Assembly (NCBI GenBank): GCA_002964805.2
Contig: PUDQ02000066.1
Span: 1,240,001-1,304,000, forward strand
Length of the DNA: 64,000 nucleotides
DNA from: Trametes villosa
Lineage: Eukaryota; Basidiomycota; Agaricomycetes; Polyporales; Polyporaceae
Reading direction: 5' to 3'
Of the stretch, positions 45,801 to 55,342 are shown one piece after another (the stretch's first letter is position 1; each line of letters begins with the position of its first letter). The translations under genes were made by a program, and so were the position numbers. Below the pieces are notes generated by a model. It searched no databases, was not told where the DNA came from, and was given only the letters and a program-made list of their open reading frames with translations.

Positions 45801-47404
45801 AGGCGTCGGCGTCGTCTGTGAGCACGGCGTCGATGTGGCCCTGGGAGTTGAGGCGGGCGAGCTCGGCCTCTGCTTCGCCTTGGGCCTGTGTAGGAGTTAT
45901 AGTGATTAGATACCGCTCAAAACAACTGAAGCATATGGTCTCGTAGCCAAACAATACGGATCGCTAGCGCTTCCCTTGCGCTTCAGCGAGACATTCCCGC
46001 GGGCTGCTTACGTGACTTGCAGCGAGCGGGTGCCTAAGGGCGCTCCGGAAGCCGATGTGCACATGCATGAGGCAGTGGGCATACCTGCATGACCTACGAT
46101 GCGGACGGCACGCACACAGACCTAAACGATCCAGGACGAGGGGGACGGCTGTGGCTCACACAGCGAGTGCGAGGTTGAGGACACCGGTGCGCGCGACGGG
46201 CGTGGTCAGTGAGCACGCAGACGAACACGCTATGCCCGCGCGGCGACAAGCGGTCGAGCCGTGTTCGCGATAGGCATGGTGTGAACGACCACGTCCGCTC
46301 ATACTGGACCCACAGTTCCAGTCCCGCCATTTAGCACACACTCGCTCGCTTTCCAGTGTGTAGACCTTGCAGCAATGAATGTTCCCCTCGAGTCGGAGCT
46401 AGATCTCGCGAGGTCAATCCTTCTCGCGCCGCTCAAAAAGGTCATACAGTATATAAGATGCAGTCCGCGCCCATGAATCCCCTGAAAGAAAGGTTTGGCA
46501 TCAAACCCCGCTGCGCGAATTCCTCTGCGTCGGGCTTGTGGAATTGCGCGACCGCCCGACAAGTATAACTTGACTTGTGATAGAAAGACTCGAAGCTAAA
46601 TTCCCACTAGCACGAATACTGGGTAGCCACAGTGAAAGTCACGGCTCAGAGAATGCCAGCCGCCGGTGCGTCGCGGGCTGTTTTGAGAGCGCTACAGACA
46701 GCCCCGACGGAACAAAAGAACGGTTCAAACCGCCGCGGGACGTTGTATGCAGGAAACCGCGGCGACTCGCGGTAGCCACACATTCGGGCAACCTTGATGC
46801 CACCCGCATGTGTAGCTACTGGAGCCCGGGAGCTCTTCTAGCAGCATTGCCATCTTTGTGGGAGAGATTTGTCTCTGCGGGGTCACTCCCACCGTTTTCG
46901 TCGGCACTCTTGCCCCATACCGACTAGATGCGAGACTGAAACGAGATTACGGACCTCGCGCCAGTCCATGCCAAAGATTTGTACGAGCTTCTGAAAAAGC
47001 GGGGCGAGGTTGTGGGTGCCGCTCTTGCCCATACGCGAGCCGCGCTTCTCCTTCGGGCGGCAGCGTCCATCAAACACAAAGAGGAGTGTGAACGGGAAGC
47101 GCGAGAGGCGGCAGAGGCGGTAGAAGAGCGTGCGGATCTCGGGGGCGGCGCCGCGGTCGACGTCGGCGGGGCCGGCGCTGTGGAGGGCGTGGCGGAGCCA
47201 GATGCCGGCGTCGATGCCGAGGCGGATGGAGCGGGTGCCGTGGGCGTTGCGCTCGAAGCCGTCGACGACGGCGAGGTGGGCGAGGGCGCGGGACTCGCCG
47301 GCCTTGTTGAGGATCTGCGGGCGGAGTAGCTCAGCGCTCAGCGGGCGTGCTAGTTCGGGCGAGGAGGCGGGGAAGCATACCTCCCAGAGCTTCGGGACGC
47401 CCAT
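42808..47404 (-). CDS. GEN1/Yen1-like XPG-family nuclease, copy A
   Basis: Five exons (47381-47404, 46955-47314, 45770-45885, 45546-45723, 42808-45498) give 1122 aa. XPG-N motifs: MGVPKLWEIL, GIDAGIWLRH and LLFVFDGRCRPKEKRG. XPG-I motif: GEAEAELARL and LTDDADAFLFGA. The helix-two-turn-helix start is LSGGDYDKGVFGVG. The metal-binding acidic residues are all present, so an active Rad2/XPG endonuclease is likely. The GEN1/Yen1 branch cuts Holliday junctions and flaps in the nucleus. The APGEAE of canonical members is AQGEAE here. The last 700 residues are low complexity with a GRGRGRG run. Intron 2 is 1069 nt. A copia element sits 271 bp upstream of the start. Confidence 0.85.
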
Positions 47405-47670
47405 CTGCGCTGTGCTGTGTGCGGATCAGGAGAGAGCGTGCAGGGGAGTGTCGCTACGAGGAGCGTGGCAGGAGAGAGAAAACGGCGAAAGAAGCGCGCA
47501 TGGGCCACGACATGGGCGAAGGAGGAGATGCAACCGCTCGGGGTGGACTTGCGATCGCAGCGTCACCCTCCTGCCTTCTTTGGCAATAATCGCGTGCAGT
47601 CACGCGTGACCCCTCGCGTCTCATTAGCCTTGCGCGTGCCTATCGCCCTCCTCGCCCTCCCACCTCCGCT
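47405..47670 (-). promoter_or_regulatory. Proximal upstream region of GEN1-like A
   Basis: Inverted homologue of 57250-57525 upstream of copy B. Both contain the block AAGGCTAATGAGACGCGAGG followed by GGTCACGCGTGAC and CGATTATT. The conservation between copies suggests a shared promoter. In copy A it is cut off from its distal part by the retrotransposon. Confidence 0.6.
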
Positions 47671-47675
47671 TCCTG
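47671..47675. repeat. Target-site duplication, left
   Basis: TCCTG directly before the left LTR. The same five bases follow the right LTR at 53311-53315. Confidence 0.85.
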
Positions 47676-47931
47676 TGTTAAGACCTAGACACGGGTCAGG
47701 ACGACTCAGTAGGTGGATAACCGACTGATATTGTATGTACCTAGACACGGGTCAGGACGACTACCGTGGTACATGAGTACTGGTACAGTGCGGGATGTAG
47801 TGCGGGGGGACATACCTCAGTAGGTGGATAACCGACTGAGGTATGCATGTACGTGGGAGGGGGGGTATATATATGGGCGCCTAACGCGCGTGCGTTGTCC
47901 CGAGTAGAACCCGGAACTCCGCACTCGAACA
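47676..47931 (-). repeat. 3' LTR of the copia element
   Basis: 256 bp, starting TGTTAAGACC and ending CGAACA on the plus strand. It contains GGTATATATATGGG (TATA) and two internally repeated motifs (CCTAGACACGGGTCAGGACG twice; CAGTAGGTGGATAACCGACT twice). Confidence 0.9.
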
Positions 47932-47940
47932 CTCCTCCTC
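47932..47940 (-). other. Polypurine tract
   Basis: GAGGAGGAG on the coding strand, directly next to the 3' LTR, where plus-strand DNA synthesis starts in LTR elements. Confidence 0.65.
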
Positions 47941-48156
47941 GACGAGGAGACAACGCAAGAAAAATACGGCGTGTGGTGTGATGTAAACGTAACGAACGTG
48001 AGGGGGGAATAGAGGAGTGTCAGACGTGTGAAGCAGGAGAAGACGATGGATCGAAAACGAGAGCGAGACAACGAGACACCGAGACAGAGGCAAAGAACTC
48101 CTCCTCGACGCGAACAGCGCGGGAACTCCTCCTTGCGTCGAAGACTCCTCCTGGCC

Positions 48157-51100
48157 CTAGCGAAGACCGAGGCAACCGCGGAACATCGCGAATTTCGGCC
48201 CGGCGAGCGGCTTGGTGAAAATGTCGGCGACGTTGTCGTCGGTAGGGAGCCAGTGGACGAGGAGTTGGTCGGATGTAACATAGTCGCGAAGAATGTGATA
48301 TTTGATGTCGATATGCTTTGTTCGATTGTGATGGGAGGGATCGCCGGAGAGCGTGATAGCGCCGTTGTTGTCAACGGCGAGAGGAGTCGGGCGAGTCTGG
48401 CCGTGACCGATAGCGAGGAGAACAGAGCGGAGCCAGATGCCTTCCTTACTAGCCTCAGAAGCGGCGATGTACTCAGCCTCAGTAGTGGAGTCGGAGGCGG
48501 AGCCCTGTTTGCGTGCCGCCCAAGAGACCATGCCCGAGCCCAGCGACCAGCAGTAACCGCCGACAGAGCGACGAGTGTCAAGGCAGCGCGCGTGATTGGA
48601 GTCAGTGTAGCCCAGGAGAAAAGCAGGACGGTCGCCGCCGAGGTGCAGCGCGAGATCGCGGGTGCCCTTCAGGTAACGCACGACGCGTTTAGCGGCTTCC
48701 CAGTGAGCGCGGCCGTAGCAGTCGAGGAATTGAGACAGCTGCTGGACGGCGAAAGCGATGTCGGGGCGGGAGCCGACCGCGACGTAGTTGAGGCTGCCGA
48801 CGAGAGCGCGATACGGCCAGGAACGTGCGGCGAGCTTCTCGTCGTCGGTGCGCGGGGAGTGTTCGCGGCGGGACAAGTTGCAGTCCGTCTCGAGGGGCGT
48901 GACGACCGGATGGGCGTCGGCGAGGCCAAACTGGGTGACGATGCGGTCGATGAGGGCGGTTTGCGAAATCCGAGCGGTGCGGGTAGCGCGGTCGCGCTCG
49001 ATGGCGATTCCGATGCAGAAGCGCGCCTCGCCCAGATCCGAGATAGTCCACTTGCGACGGAGGTCGTCCTTGAAGCTAGCGGCGGCGGCGGGGGAGCTGG
49101 CGATCGCGAGGAAGTCGTCGACGTGGACGCCGGTGATGACAGTGCCCTCCGCGGTGGTGCGATGATAAAGGCAGTACTCACTCTGAACGCGCTCGAAGCC
49201 GACGGAGAGGAGGTGCTCGTTCATGGTGCGATTCCAGGTGCGTCCGCCCTGAGGCATGCCGTAGAGACCCTTGCGCAGTTCCCAGACCCAGTCTTCCTTA
49301 CCAGCGACCTCGAAGCCGCGAGGCTGCTCCATGAAGCAGATCTCGTTGTCGGGAAGAGCGCCGTAGAGGAAGGCGGTTTTCACATCGACTTGGTGGAGAT
49401 CCCAGTTGAGAGCGGCGGCGAGGTGGATAAGGACGCGGAAGGACTCGAGGCGCATGGTGGGCGAGGTGGTGCTGTAGTAGTCTTGACCCCAGACGGCTTC
49501 ATACCCCTTGCAAACCCAGCGCGCTTTGAAGCGGACAGGGTTGCCGTGTTCGTCACGCTTGAGGCGAAACACGGGCTTGCCGTGCATAATGCGGCGGTGG
49601 CCTGGGACGTCAGAGCGGGGGATCAAGTTGTACACACTGAGGTCCTTGATGGAGGTGAACTCTTCCTCGAGGGCGGTGCGCCATTGAGCGGCGAAGGGGC
49701 TGGCGAGGGCGTCCTGGAGAGAAGTCGGGTCGCCGTCGTAGGAGCTGTCGAGCTGGAGGGTAGCGGCGAGAGCGAGGTCAAGTTCAGTGAACTGCGCGAT
49801 CTCTGCATCAACGCGCGCGGCGCGGCGCGAAGCGCGATCCGCGGCAACACGGGCGGCGCTCTCGCGGCATTCGGCAACAGCGCGCTCGAGGGCGGATACC
49901 CAGGGGAGACCCTCAGCCTCAGCGCGGCGAGCGGATGGCTGGCGCACGCGCGGTGGTGGCGGAGCCTCGCCAGCGGGGGACGCGGCCGCCGACACGGTCA
50001 CGTGCGGCGGGGGGAGCGCGTCAGGCGCCGGGCGTTCAGGCAACGCGCGCGGAGGCGCGGCGGGGAGAAGAGAGGGGGGCACGGGAGGCGCGCTATGCGG
50101 CACGGAAGGGGAGAAGGGAGGATCGTCGGGCCAATCGGCAACGAGATCAGGACAAGGGGAGGGGGAAGAGGAAGAGGGAGAGGAAGAAGAGGAAGAAGAG
50201 GAAGAAGACGTAGAGGGAGCGGGAGGCGCAGTAGGCGCAGAGGAAGGGGATGGCGCGGGAGACTCGTGGGACTCGATAAAGGAGACGTGGAAAGAGGAAA
50301 TAACGCGATTGGTAGGGTGGTGGTAAAGGCGGTAGGTTTTGGAATTGGGGCCGTAGCCAATGAGTGTGCATTCGAAAGAGCGGGCACGAACTTTGGGGTT
50401 GTGAGTATTAATGTGAACGAAGGCGCGCGCGCCGATCTCGCGAATGTGGCGAAGAGAGGGGGGGTGTCCGTACCATGCCTCGTACGGCGAGACACCGCGA
50501 GGGAGGGAGGAAGAAGGGGTACGATTCGTAAGGTAGCATGCAGTAACATAAAATTCGTCCCAACGGTTCTCGGGGACGTTGGCGGCGAGACGCATGGCGC
50601 GGGCTTTGCCGAAGTAGGTGCGGTGGGCGCGCTCGACCTTTCCGTTATGAGCGGAAGTGTACGGGGCCGTGTAGACGAAGTCGGCGCCGAGCTCAGCGCA
50701 GACAGCCTCGATCTCCTTCGTGGCGCACTCGCCGTTGTCAGTGACGATGCGGCGAACGGGGCAACCGTCGGCGCGGCGGGCGATGAGGAAGATGCGGAGC
50801 TGGGTGGAGCAGTCGCCTTTCGAGCGAACGGGAATAGCCCAGCCTCGAGAGGAATAGTCGTCTATAATGTCCAGGGAACAGATGTTCCCGCTAGCGGACC
50901 GTACACATTGATCGCCAGTAGCGTCTATAAAGAACGTGTCGCCTCTCTCCGAACTCCTCTCACCCTCCCGGACCTTGGGAACGCTAGAGCGCGTCTGTTT
51001 GCCCAGGATGCAATGGTCACACTTAGGAGGGATGAGGGAGAGGTTAACGGGCGTACCGGCGGCGCGAACCTGCGAAGCGACGGTGTACGTGGCGCGATAG

Positions 51101-52974
51101 TTGGCGTGGCCGAGGCGGCGGTGCCAGGTCTCGAGAGTCGGGACGCGGGACGCGACGAGAGCGGAGTCGACGGCGGGAGCGGGGCCGGCGAGGGAATAGA
51201 GACCCTTGCCGACACGAGTGCCAGTGAAGAACAGAGCGCCGCTCCGGTGGCGCAGAGAGACCCCAGAAGCGTCGAAGCTGACCGCGTAGCCGTGAGGGCC
51301 GTCGCACAGCGCGCGCACAGAGATGAGGCGAACAGACGCGGCGGGGACGTGCAAAGCGTTCTCGAGGACGAGATGCTTGCCGCGACCGATGGCGAGGCGG
51401 ATCTTCCCGATGCCGGTAGCGTAGATCACGCTGCCGTTGACACCGCGAATGCCGCGGGGGGGAATGGCGACGAGCTCAGAGAAGTCGGCGGCGACGGGGC
51501 TCAAGTGCGTGGAGGCCCCAGAGTCGAACAGGAAGGGCTCGACGTCAGCAGCGCCAGCAGAGTAAGCCACAGCCCAGTCCACAGAGGTCAGGAACGGGCC
51601 AGCCAGAGCAGCGTAAGCCTCGTAAGCAGAGTCGCCGTGAGCATCAAGATCGTCGAGCCACGCGAGAGGCAGGTCGTCAGTGGGGAGCGACACGGGGACG
51701 TCATCGGAGACCTCGACAATAGAGGCGGCGGCGTGAGCGGCCTCGGGAGCGGCGGCGGGGGCAGCGGCGGTGAGGTAGTAAGCCTTGCCGGTGGCGTCGT
51801 AGACCGTGTTGGGCGTGGACGAAGCGGCGGCGGGAGTCTTGCCACCGCGGCCGCCGCGCTGAGCGCGACGAAGGGCGCGACGGGCTTCGACTTCGGAGCG
51901 CTTGCCATGCATCGGGCCACCGGGCTGCCAGCAGTCCGCGGTCGCGTGACTGTCGCGCTTGCAGTTGCTGCAGTGAACGGGGACGCGCGCACCGGGGCGA
52001 TGCGGCTGCGCGGCCATGGCGGAGTCGGTAACGAGGCCGGACGAGGACGCACCGTCCGCGCGGAGGGACTGCTCCAACTCGATGCGTTTGATGATATCCG
52101 GGACGGTGTAGGGCGAGAGAACGGTCGCGCGAGAGAACGAGTCGGCGACGTGACGCTGGAGGTCCGGAAGGGAGTCGCGCATCATGTGAAGGAGCGCGAC
52201 CTGCGCGAGGGAGTCGGCGTTGAGAGCGCCCATACCGATGATCTGGCGGCATAGAGTAACGCATTGATGGGCCTGCGGGACGAGGGGCTTAGACGCGTCG
52301 AAGCGTCCCTTCAGGAGATCACGGAGTAGAAGGACCTGAGCGTGCGGCCCGCGGTTCAGGTGACGGTCGTGCAGGAACGCCCAGAGTTTCGATGCGAGGG
52401 CGATGGACCCCATATGCTCGCGCTCGTCGTCCGAGCATTGAATGCGGATGAAGGCGAGGACGTGGTTGTTGTTGCGAGTCCAGGCGGCGGCGCTCGCGGC
52501 GCGAGTGGCGGGATCGGGGCGAGCGTAATCGGGAGAGAGGTACTCCTCTAGGTCGCCGCAGACAGACAGGATATCGCGCACGCGACGGGCCCACGCGCGG
52601 TAGTTGCCGACAGTGAGGTCAAGGAGGTCCTCCGAGGCGAACTTGTGCAAGAGATTCGGCGGGACCTGAGTCTTGGTGATCGGGTCGGGATCGACCAGAG
52701 CAACGGTAGCCGACGTCACCGGGGAAGCGGCAGATGCCGGTGCGGGGGTGGCGGTGAAGAGCTCGGAGTCGCTGCCGATCGCGGAAGCCAGAGCGTCGGC
52801 CATCTCGGAAGACGTGACAGAAGGGGGAGACATGTTGGGAATGTGAAGGGGAAAAAACGAACCGCCCGAGGGAAGGGGGCGGAGGGACAGTAGGCTGCGC
52901 GAGACGAGCGCGACGGCGAGGACGAGGGGGGAAGTGGAAGCGTGGAAAGTTGGAAGAAAATGAACTGCGCACAC
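48157..52974 (-). CDS. Copia gag-pol polyprotein
   Basis: One uninterrupted frame of 1605 codons. Order of domains: gag-like helical region (residues about 100-330), zinc knuckle CSNCKRDSHATADC (about 345), aspartic protease FDSGAST (about 470), GAG-pre-integrase HRRLGHANY, integrase core with the DDE residues (FIDATGD, TDNGECAT), reverse transcriptase with GVHVDDF in place of the usual YVDD, and RNase H (YTDSNHA ... TTEAEYIA, ending near TKPL). There is no stop or frameshift. The His in VHVDDF is a departure from the common Tyr but leaves both catalytic aspartates. The start could also be the Met at codon 48 (MSPPSVTSSEM), nearer the gag domain. A transposon polyprotein, cleaved by its own protease. 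Confidence 0.93.
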   Translation of the reverse strand: MCAVHFLPTFHASTSPLVLAVALVSRSLLSLRPLPSGGSFFPLHIPNMSPPSVTSSEMADALASAIGSDSELFTATPAPASAASPVTSATVALVDPDPITKTQVPPNLLHKFASEDLLDLTVGNYRAWARRVRDILSVCGDLEEYLSPDYARPDPATRAASAAAWTRNNNHVLAFIRIQCSDDEREHMGSIALASKLWAFLHDRHLNRGPHAQVLLLRDLLKGRFDASKPLVPQAHQCVTLCRQIIGMGALNADSLAQVALLHMMRDSLPDLQRHVADSFSRATVLSPYTVPDIIKRIELEQSLRADGASSSGLVTDSAMAAQPHRPGARVPVHCSNCKRDSHATADCWQPGGPMHGKRSEVEARRALRRAQRGGRGGKTPAAASSTPNTVYDATGKAYYLTAAAPAAAPEAAHAAASIVEVSDDVPVSLPTDDLPLAWLDDLDAHGDSAYEAYAALAGPFLTSVDWAVAYSAGAADVEPFLFDSGASTHLSPVAADFSELVAIPPRGIRGVNGSVIYATGIGKIRLAIGRGKHLVLENALHVPAASVRLISVRALCDGPHGYAVSFDASGVSLRHRSGALFFTGTRVGKGLYSLAGPAPAVDSALVASRVPTLETWHRRLGHANYRATYTVASQVRAAGTPVNLSLIPPKCDHCILGKQTRSSVPKVREGERSSERGDTFFIDATGDQCVRSASGNICSLDIIDDYSSRGWAIPVRSKGDCSTQLRIFLIARRADGCPVRRIVTDNGECATKEIEAVCAELGADFVYTAPYTSAHNGKVERAHRTYFGKARAMRLAANVPENRWDEFYVTACYLTNRTPSSSLPRGVSPYEAWYGHPPSLRHIREIGARAFVHINTHNPKVRARSFECTLIGYGPNSKTYRLYHHPTNRVISSFHVSFIESHESPAPSPSSAPTAPPAPSTSSSSSSSSSSPSSSSPSPCPDLVADWPDDPPFSPSVPHSAPPVPPSLLPAAPPRALPERPAPDALPPPHVTVSAAASPAGEAPPPPRVRQPSARRAEAEGLPWVSALERAVAECRESAARVAADRASRRAARVDAEIAQFTELDLALAATLQLDSSYDGDPTSLQDALASPFAAQWRTALEEEFTSIKDLSVYNLIPRSDVPGHRRIMHGKPVFRLKRDEHGNPVRFKARWVCKGYEAVWGQDYYSTTSPTMRLESFRVLIHLAAALNWDLHQVDVKTAFLYGALPDNEICFMEQPRGFEVAGKEDWVWELRKGLYGMPQGGRTWNRTMNEHLLSVGFERVQSEYCLYHRTTAEGTVITGVHVDDFLAIASSPAAAASFKDDLRRKWTISDLGEARFCIGIAIERDRATRTARISQTALIDRIVTQFGLADAHPVVTPLETDCNLSRREHSPRTDDEKLAARSWPYRALVGSLNYVAVGSRPDIAFAVQQLSQFLDCYGRAHWEAAKRVVRYLKGTRDLALHLGGDRPAFLLGYTDSNHARCLDTRRSVGGYCWSLGSGMVSWAARKQGSASDSTTEAEYIAASEASKEGIWLRSVLLAIGHGQTRPTPLAVDNNGAITLSGDPSHHNRTKHIDIKYHILRDYVTSDQLLVHWLPTDDNVADIFTKPLAGPKFAMFRGCLGLR

Positions 52975-53043
52975 GTCTGTGGGTGCGGGGTTATCGCGGT
53001 CGCTCCGTGCTAGGGGGCGGATCTACGAGAGATCAGGCCAAAA

Positions 53044-53054
53044 GGCTCATAACC
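53044..53054 (-). other. Primer-binding site matching initiator tRNA-Met anticodon loop
   Basis: Directly next to the 5' LTR, the plus strand reads GGCTCATAACC, the anticodon stem-loop sequence of eukaryotic initiator tRNA-Met (CAT anticodon). The element's RNA is thus complementary to the internal part of the tRNA rather than its CCA end, the half-tRNA priming known for Drosophila copia and yeast Ty5. Confidence 0.7.
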
Positions 53055-53310
53055 TGTTAAGACCTAGACACGGGTCAGGACGACTCAGTAGGTGGATAAC
53101 CGACTGATATTGTATGTACCTAGACACGGGTCAGGACGACTACCGTGGTACATGAGTACTGGTACAGTGCGGGATGTAGTGCGGGGGGACATACCTCAGT
53201 AGGTGGATAACCGACTGAGGTATGCATGTACGTGGGAGGGGGGGTATATATATGGGCGCCTAACGCGCGTGCGTTGTCCCGAGTAGAACCCGGAACTCCG
53301 CACTCGAACA
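53055..53310 (-). repeat. 5' LTR of the copia element
   Basis: 256 bp, identical by eye to the 3' LTR. Carries the promoter; the TATATATA is at about 53244-53252 on the plus strand, and transcription runs to lower coordinates. Confidence 0.9.
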
Positions 53311-53315
53311 TCCTG
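53311..53315. repeat. Target-site duplication, right
   Basis: TCCTG, matching 47671-47675. Confidence 0.85.
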
Positions 53316-53620
53316 CCACACGCAGAAGGAATGAATACGTTGAATATGTGCTGATACAGCTACAGTGCTCTTGAAACTGGCTGAAGCATCCCATACAGCG
53401 AGTTCTAGCTCAATAACGGTCAACGCCATGTCCACGATTACGTAAGTCCAGAACGCGCAGTCGCGGCGGTGAGTAGCCTCCTCCTCTCCCGCGCGTCTCG
53501 AGCCAATGGGTCGGTCCACAGACATCTTGGAGCAGAGGGTCGCATCCCTGAGTTGATTTTTTTTGCGCATCGACGATGCAGGATATCTTGTACGGCTTGA
53601 GTACTCTCCAGCCATGTAAA
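53316..53620 (-). promoter_or_regulatory. Distal upstream region of GEN1-like A
   Basis: The reverse complement resembles 56995-57245 upstream of copy B. Both contain GGCTACTCACCGC, then TTACGTAA, GCTAGAACTCGCTG, CAGCCAGTTTCAAG or CAGCCAGCTTCAAG, GTAGCTGTATCA and TTCTGCGT. It was contiguous with 47405-47670 before the retrotransposon inserted. Confidence 0.7.
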
Positions 53621-54072
53621 TGCCATCTGAGCGCGCTGAATAATTTCGACGACACTAGCATATCCCAGTGGTTGTCCAGGACCACCCTCATTCACCACCA
53701 GTGCAGGCCGGGACCGACAACGACGCCGCCCAAAGTGCGACGACGCACAACCGGCTACGTCTCCTTCAAGTTGGGGCGGGTGTCACGCCCCCCACCCGCC
53801 GAGAGTAGCCGGCACCTAGCCACTGTACATCCCTCCGAATCACTAAGCTGGCGACATCGTGGTGCGATGTCCGCTTCTACGTGAGGGCTTTGGCATGAAC
53901 TAAAACGGCGTCCTACTCCCATGACAAGGACTACAATTAAAGGCCACAATTCGATCGAGGCTCTCAATCGAGGGCCAGAATAAAGGCGCCATGCCATCGT
54001 GGCCTTCGGAGCGGCCGGCACAATCGCGCTCGCACAATGACCTGGCAAACAATGCGGCGGTAGCCCTGCAGC
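53621..54072. other. Inner spacer of the inverted duplication, left part
   Basis: No mirror partner and no gene that I can support. Confidence 0.4.
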
Positions 54073-54540
54073 ATATAAGAAGGGCCGTCAGTGCCCTCTC
54101 TCGACTCACCAACTCCCCTACACACTTCCCACTCACCTCACACGCAACCTCCTTCTCTCGCACCCGGAGACATGCCACCAGACATCCGCCTCCCCACGCT
54201 CGGGCACTCGCATCCCTCCTCTCTGGCAGACAAACCTCTCATCTTCTACCTTACGCTCGCAGGGGAGCTCCTCACCCTCCCTCCACTGCACCAGGGACTG
54301 AGCCCACCGAGCGCCACACCTCCCTCCTCCTCCTCATCCCCGTACCGGGAACCAGCAAGAGCCGTCATCCGCGCCGACGCAGAACGTAGCGCCATGGTCA
54401 GGAGCACGACACTGTTGAGCTCGCCGCAAATGTGCTCGCTCTCTTCCCAGGGGGCATTGTCCTTCCCGTGAGCCGTTTAAGACCCGGCGCACCGTATGCG
54501 GTCGAACGCGCGACTTTCCTGCACCATACGAGGACAATGT
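54073..54540 (+). other. LADKPL module, copy 4 (promoter + ORF)
   Basis: TATAAGAAGGGCCGTCAG at about 54075 is identical to copy 3. The ATG at 54172 opens MPPDIRLPTLGHSHPSSLADKP and reads on to a TGA at 54471. In another frame, 54400-54540 encodes TVELAANVLALFPGGIVLPV and a further Arg-rich stretch ending at a donor (acaat/gtaagtc). So either a small intron or a frameshift joins the two. Function unknown. Confidence 0.4.
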
Positions 54541-55342
54541 AAGTCGCGGCCTTGGCACTGAGATTCGAACGGGGAGAGGCTGAACGCCGTTTGGCAGTTG
54601 TCCATGGTCCTGCGAAGGCCGTCGAGGAGGACATCGTACGGCAATATAGGATCACGGACACGCATTCAATACCCGCGCATGCGAGAGCTCGAGCCGGAAA
54701 CGCGGGCACGGGCACCGCAAGGAGTGGGCTCCGTGTGAAGGAGCGCCGTGACAGCACTAGGAATCCTTGCCACGACGCGACTGGGCGGAATGGTGAGTGA
54801 GCGAGTGCACGTACGGAGTGGAGGGCGTACTGACGGACGTGTCCGCAGGCTGTTGTACCGGAGGAGCATGAGCACGGGACACGGGAGAAGGAGCCAATAT
54901 AACCACGGGATGGACCTGGATACCGGCCCCCACACCGGCGGTAGGTACATGGGCTGCGGCACGCCTTGCAAGGACCGTGCTAGTCGTGCGCCGACTCGTC
55001 CATCCGTGCAGCAGACGCAAGACGTACCTGACGTGAGCGTCCCCGGGCCAGAAGAGATTCGCCGGGAACTCTGTACTGTAGCACTGCAGCCACCGTAACA
55101 TTGTGGTTCCTGTGGTCAAACAATGTATTAGAATAGCTTGAAGTTGATGTGTATTCGTCGTGGTGTGAGGAGTTGGACGATAGACTCGAGCGCCGCGAAC
55201 TACAGGACGCGACCACAACGCGCGGAGTGTGAACCTAGTAAGGACCACCTCACAATAAGTAAACTCCGATAATAAGCAGGCTACTTACCATTCCCACACT
55301 CGATCACTCGCGCTGTCCTCCGAATCCACTGGCACTGCTCCG
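54541..55342. other. Intergenic or unresolved exons
   Basis: May hold a further exon of LADKPL copy 4 (VHGPAKAVEEDIVRQY at about 54600-54650), but no consistent splice model was found. No other gene is seen before QRI7. Confidence 0.3.

Larger units (their letters stand above)
47676..53310 (-). mobile_element. Full-length Ty1/copia LTR retrotransposon
   Basis: 5635 bp, bounded by two 256 bp LTRs (TG..CA) that are identical as far as I can read, and flanked by the 5 bp duplication TCCTG. The coding strand is minus. The internal region carries a primer-binding site, one long gag-pol frame and a polypurine tract. The integrase-before-reverse-transcriptase order defines the copia (Pseudoviridae-like) class. 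Identical LTRs and an open frame indicate recent insertion. It sits in the upstream region of GEN1-like A, inside the left arm of the inverted duplication. Confidence 0.95.
39903..53620. repeat. Left arm of a large inverted duplication
   Basis: Order along this arm: RGFLYYH copy c (plus), RGG-tailed ORF (plus), GEN1-like A (minus), its upstream region, an inserted retrotransposon, and the rest of the upstream region (53311-53620). The same features occur in reverse order and opposite strand at 56980-64000. Excluding the retrotransposon the arm is about 8 kb. The outer edge is approximate. Confidence 0.75.

Noticed and set aside
48028..52254. 1408-codon open frame on the plus strand
   Set aside because: It is the antisense of the copia polyprotein. 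Its Gly/Arg/Glu/Val-rich, domain-free sequence is what GC-rich codon bias gives on the opposite strand.
47671..53315. Two separate solo LTRs
   Set aside because: They share a target-site duplication, orientation and a complete internal region with primer-binding site and polypurine tract, so they belong to one element.
54555..54600. tRNA gene, from a B-box-like GTTCGAATC on the minus strand
   Set aside because: The bases around it do not form a T-stem or acceptor stem, and no A box is found at the right distance.
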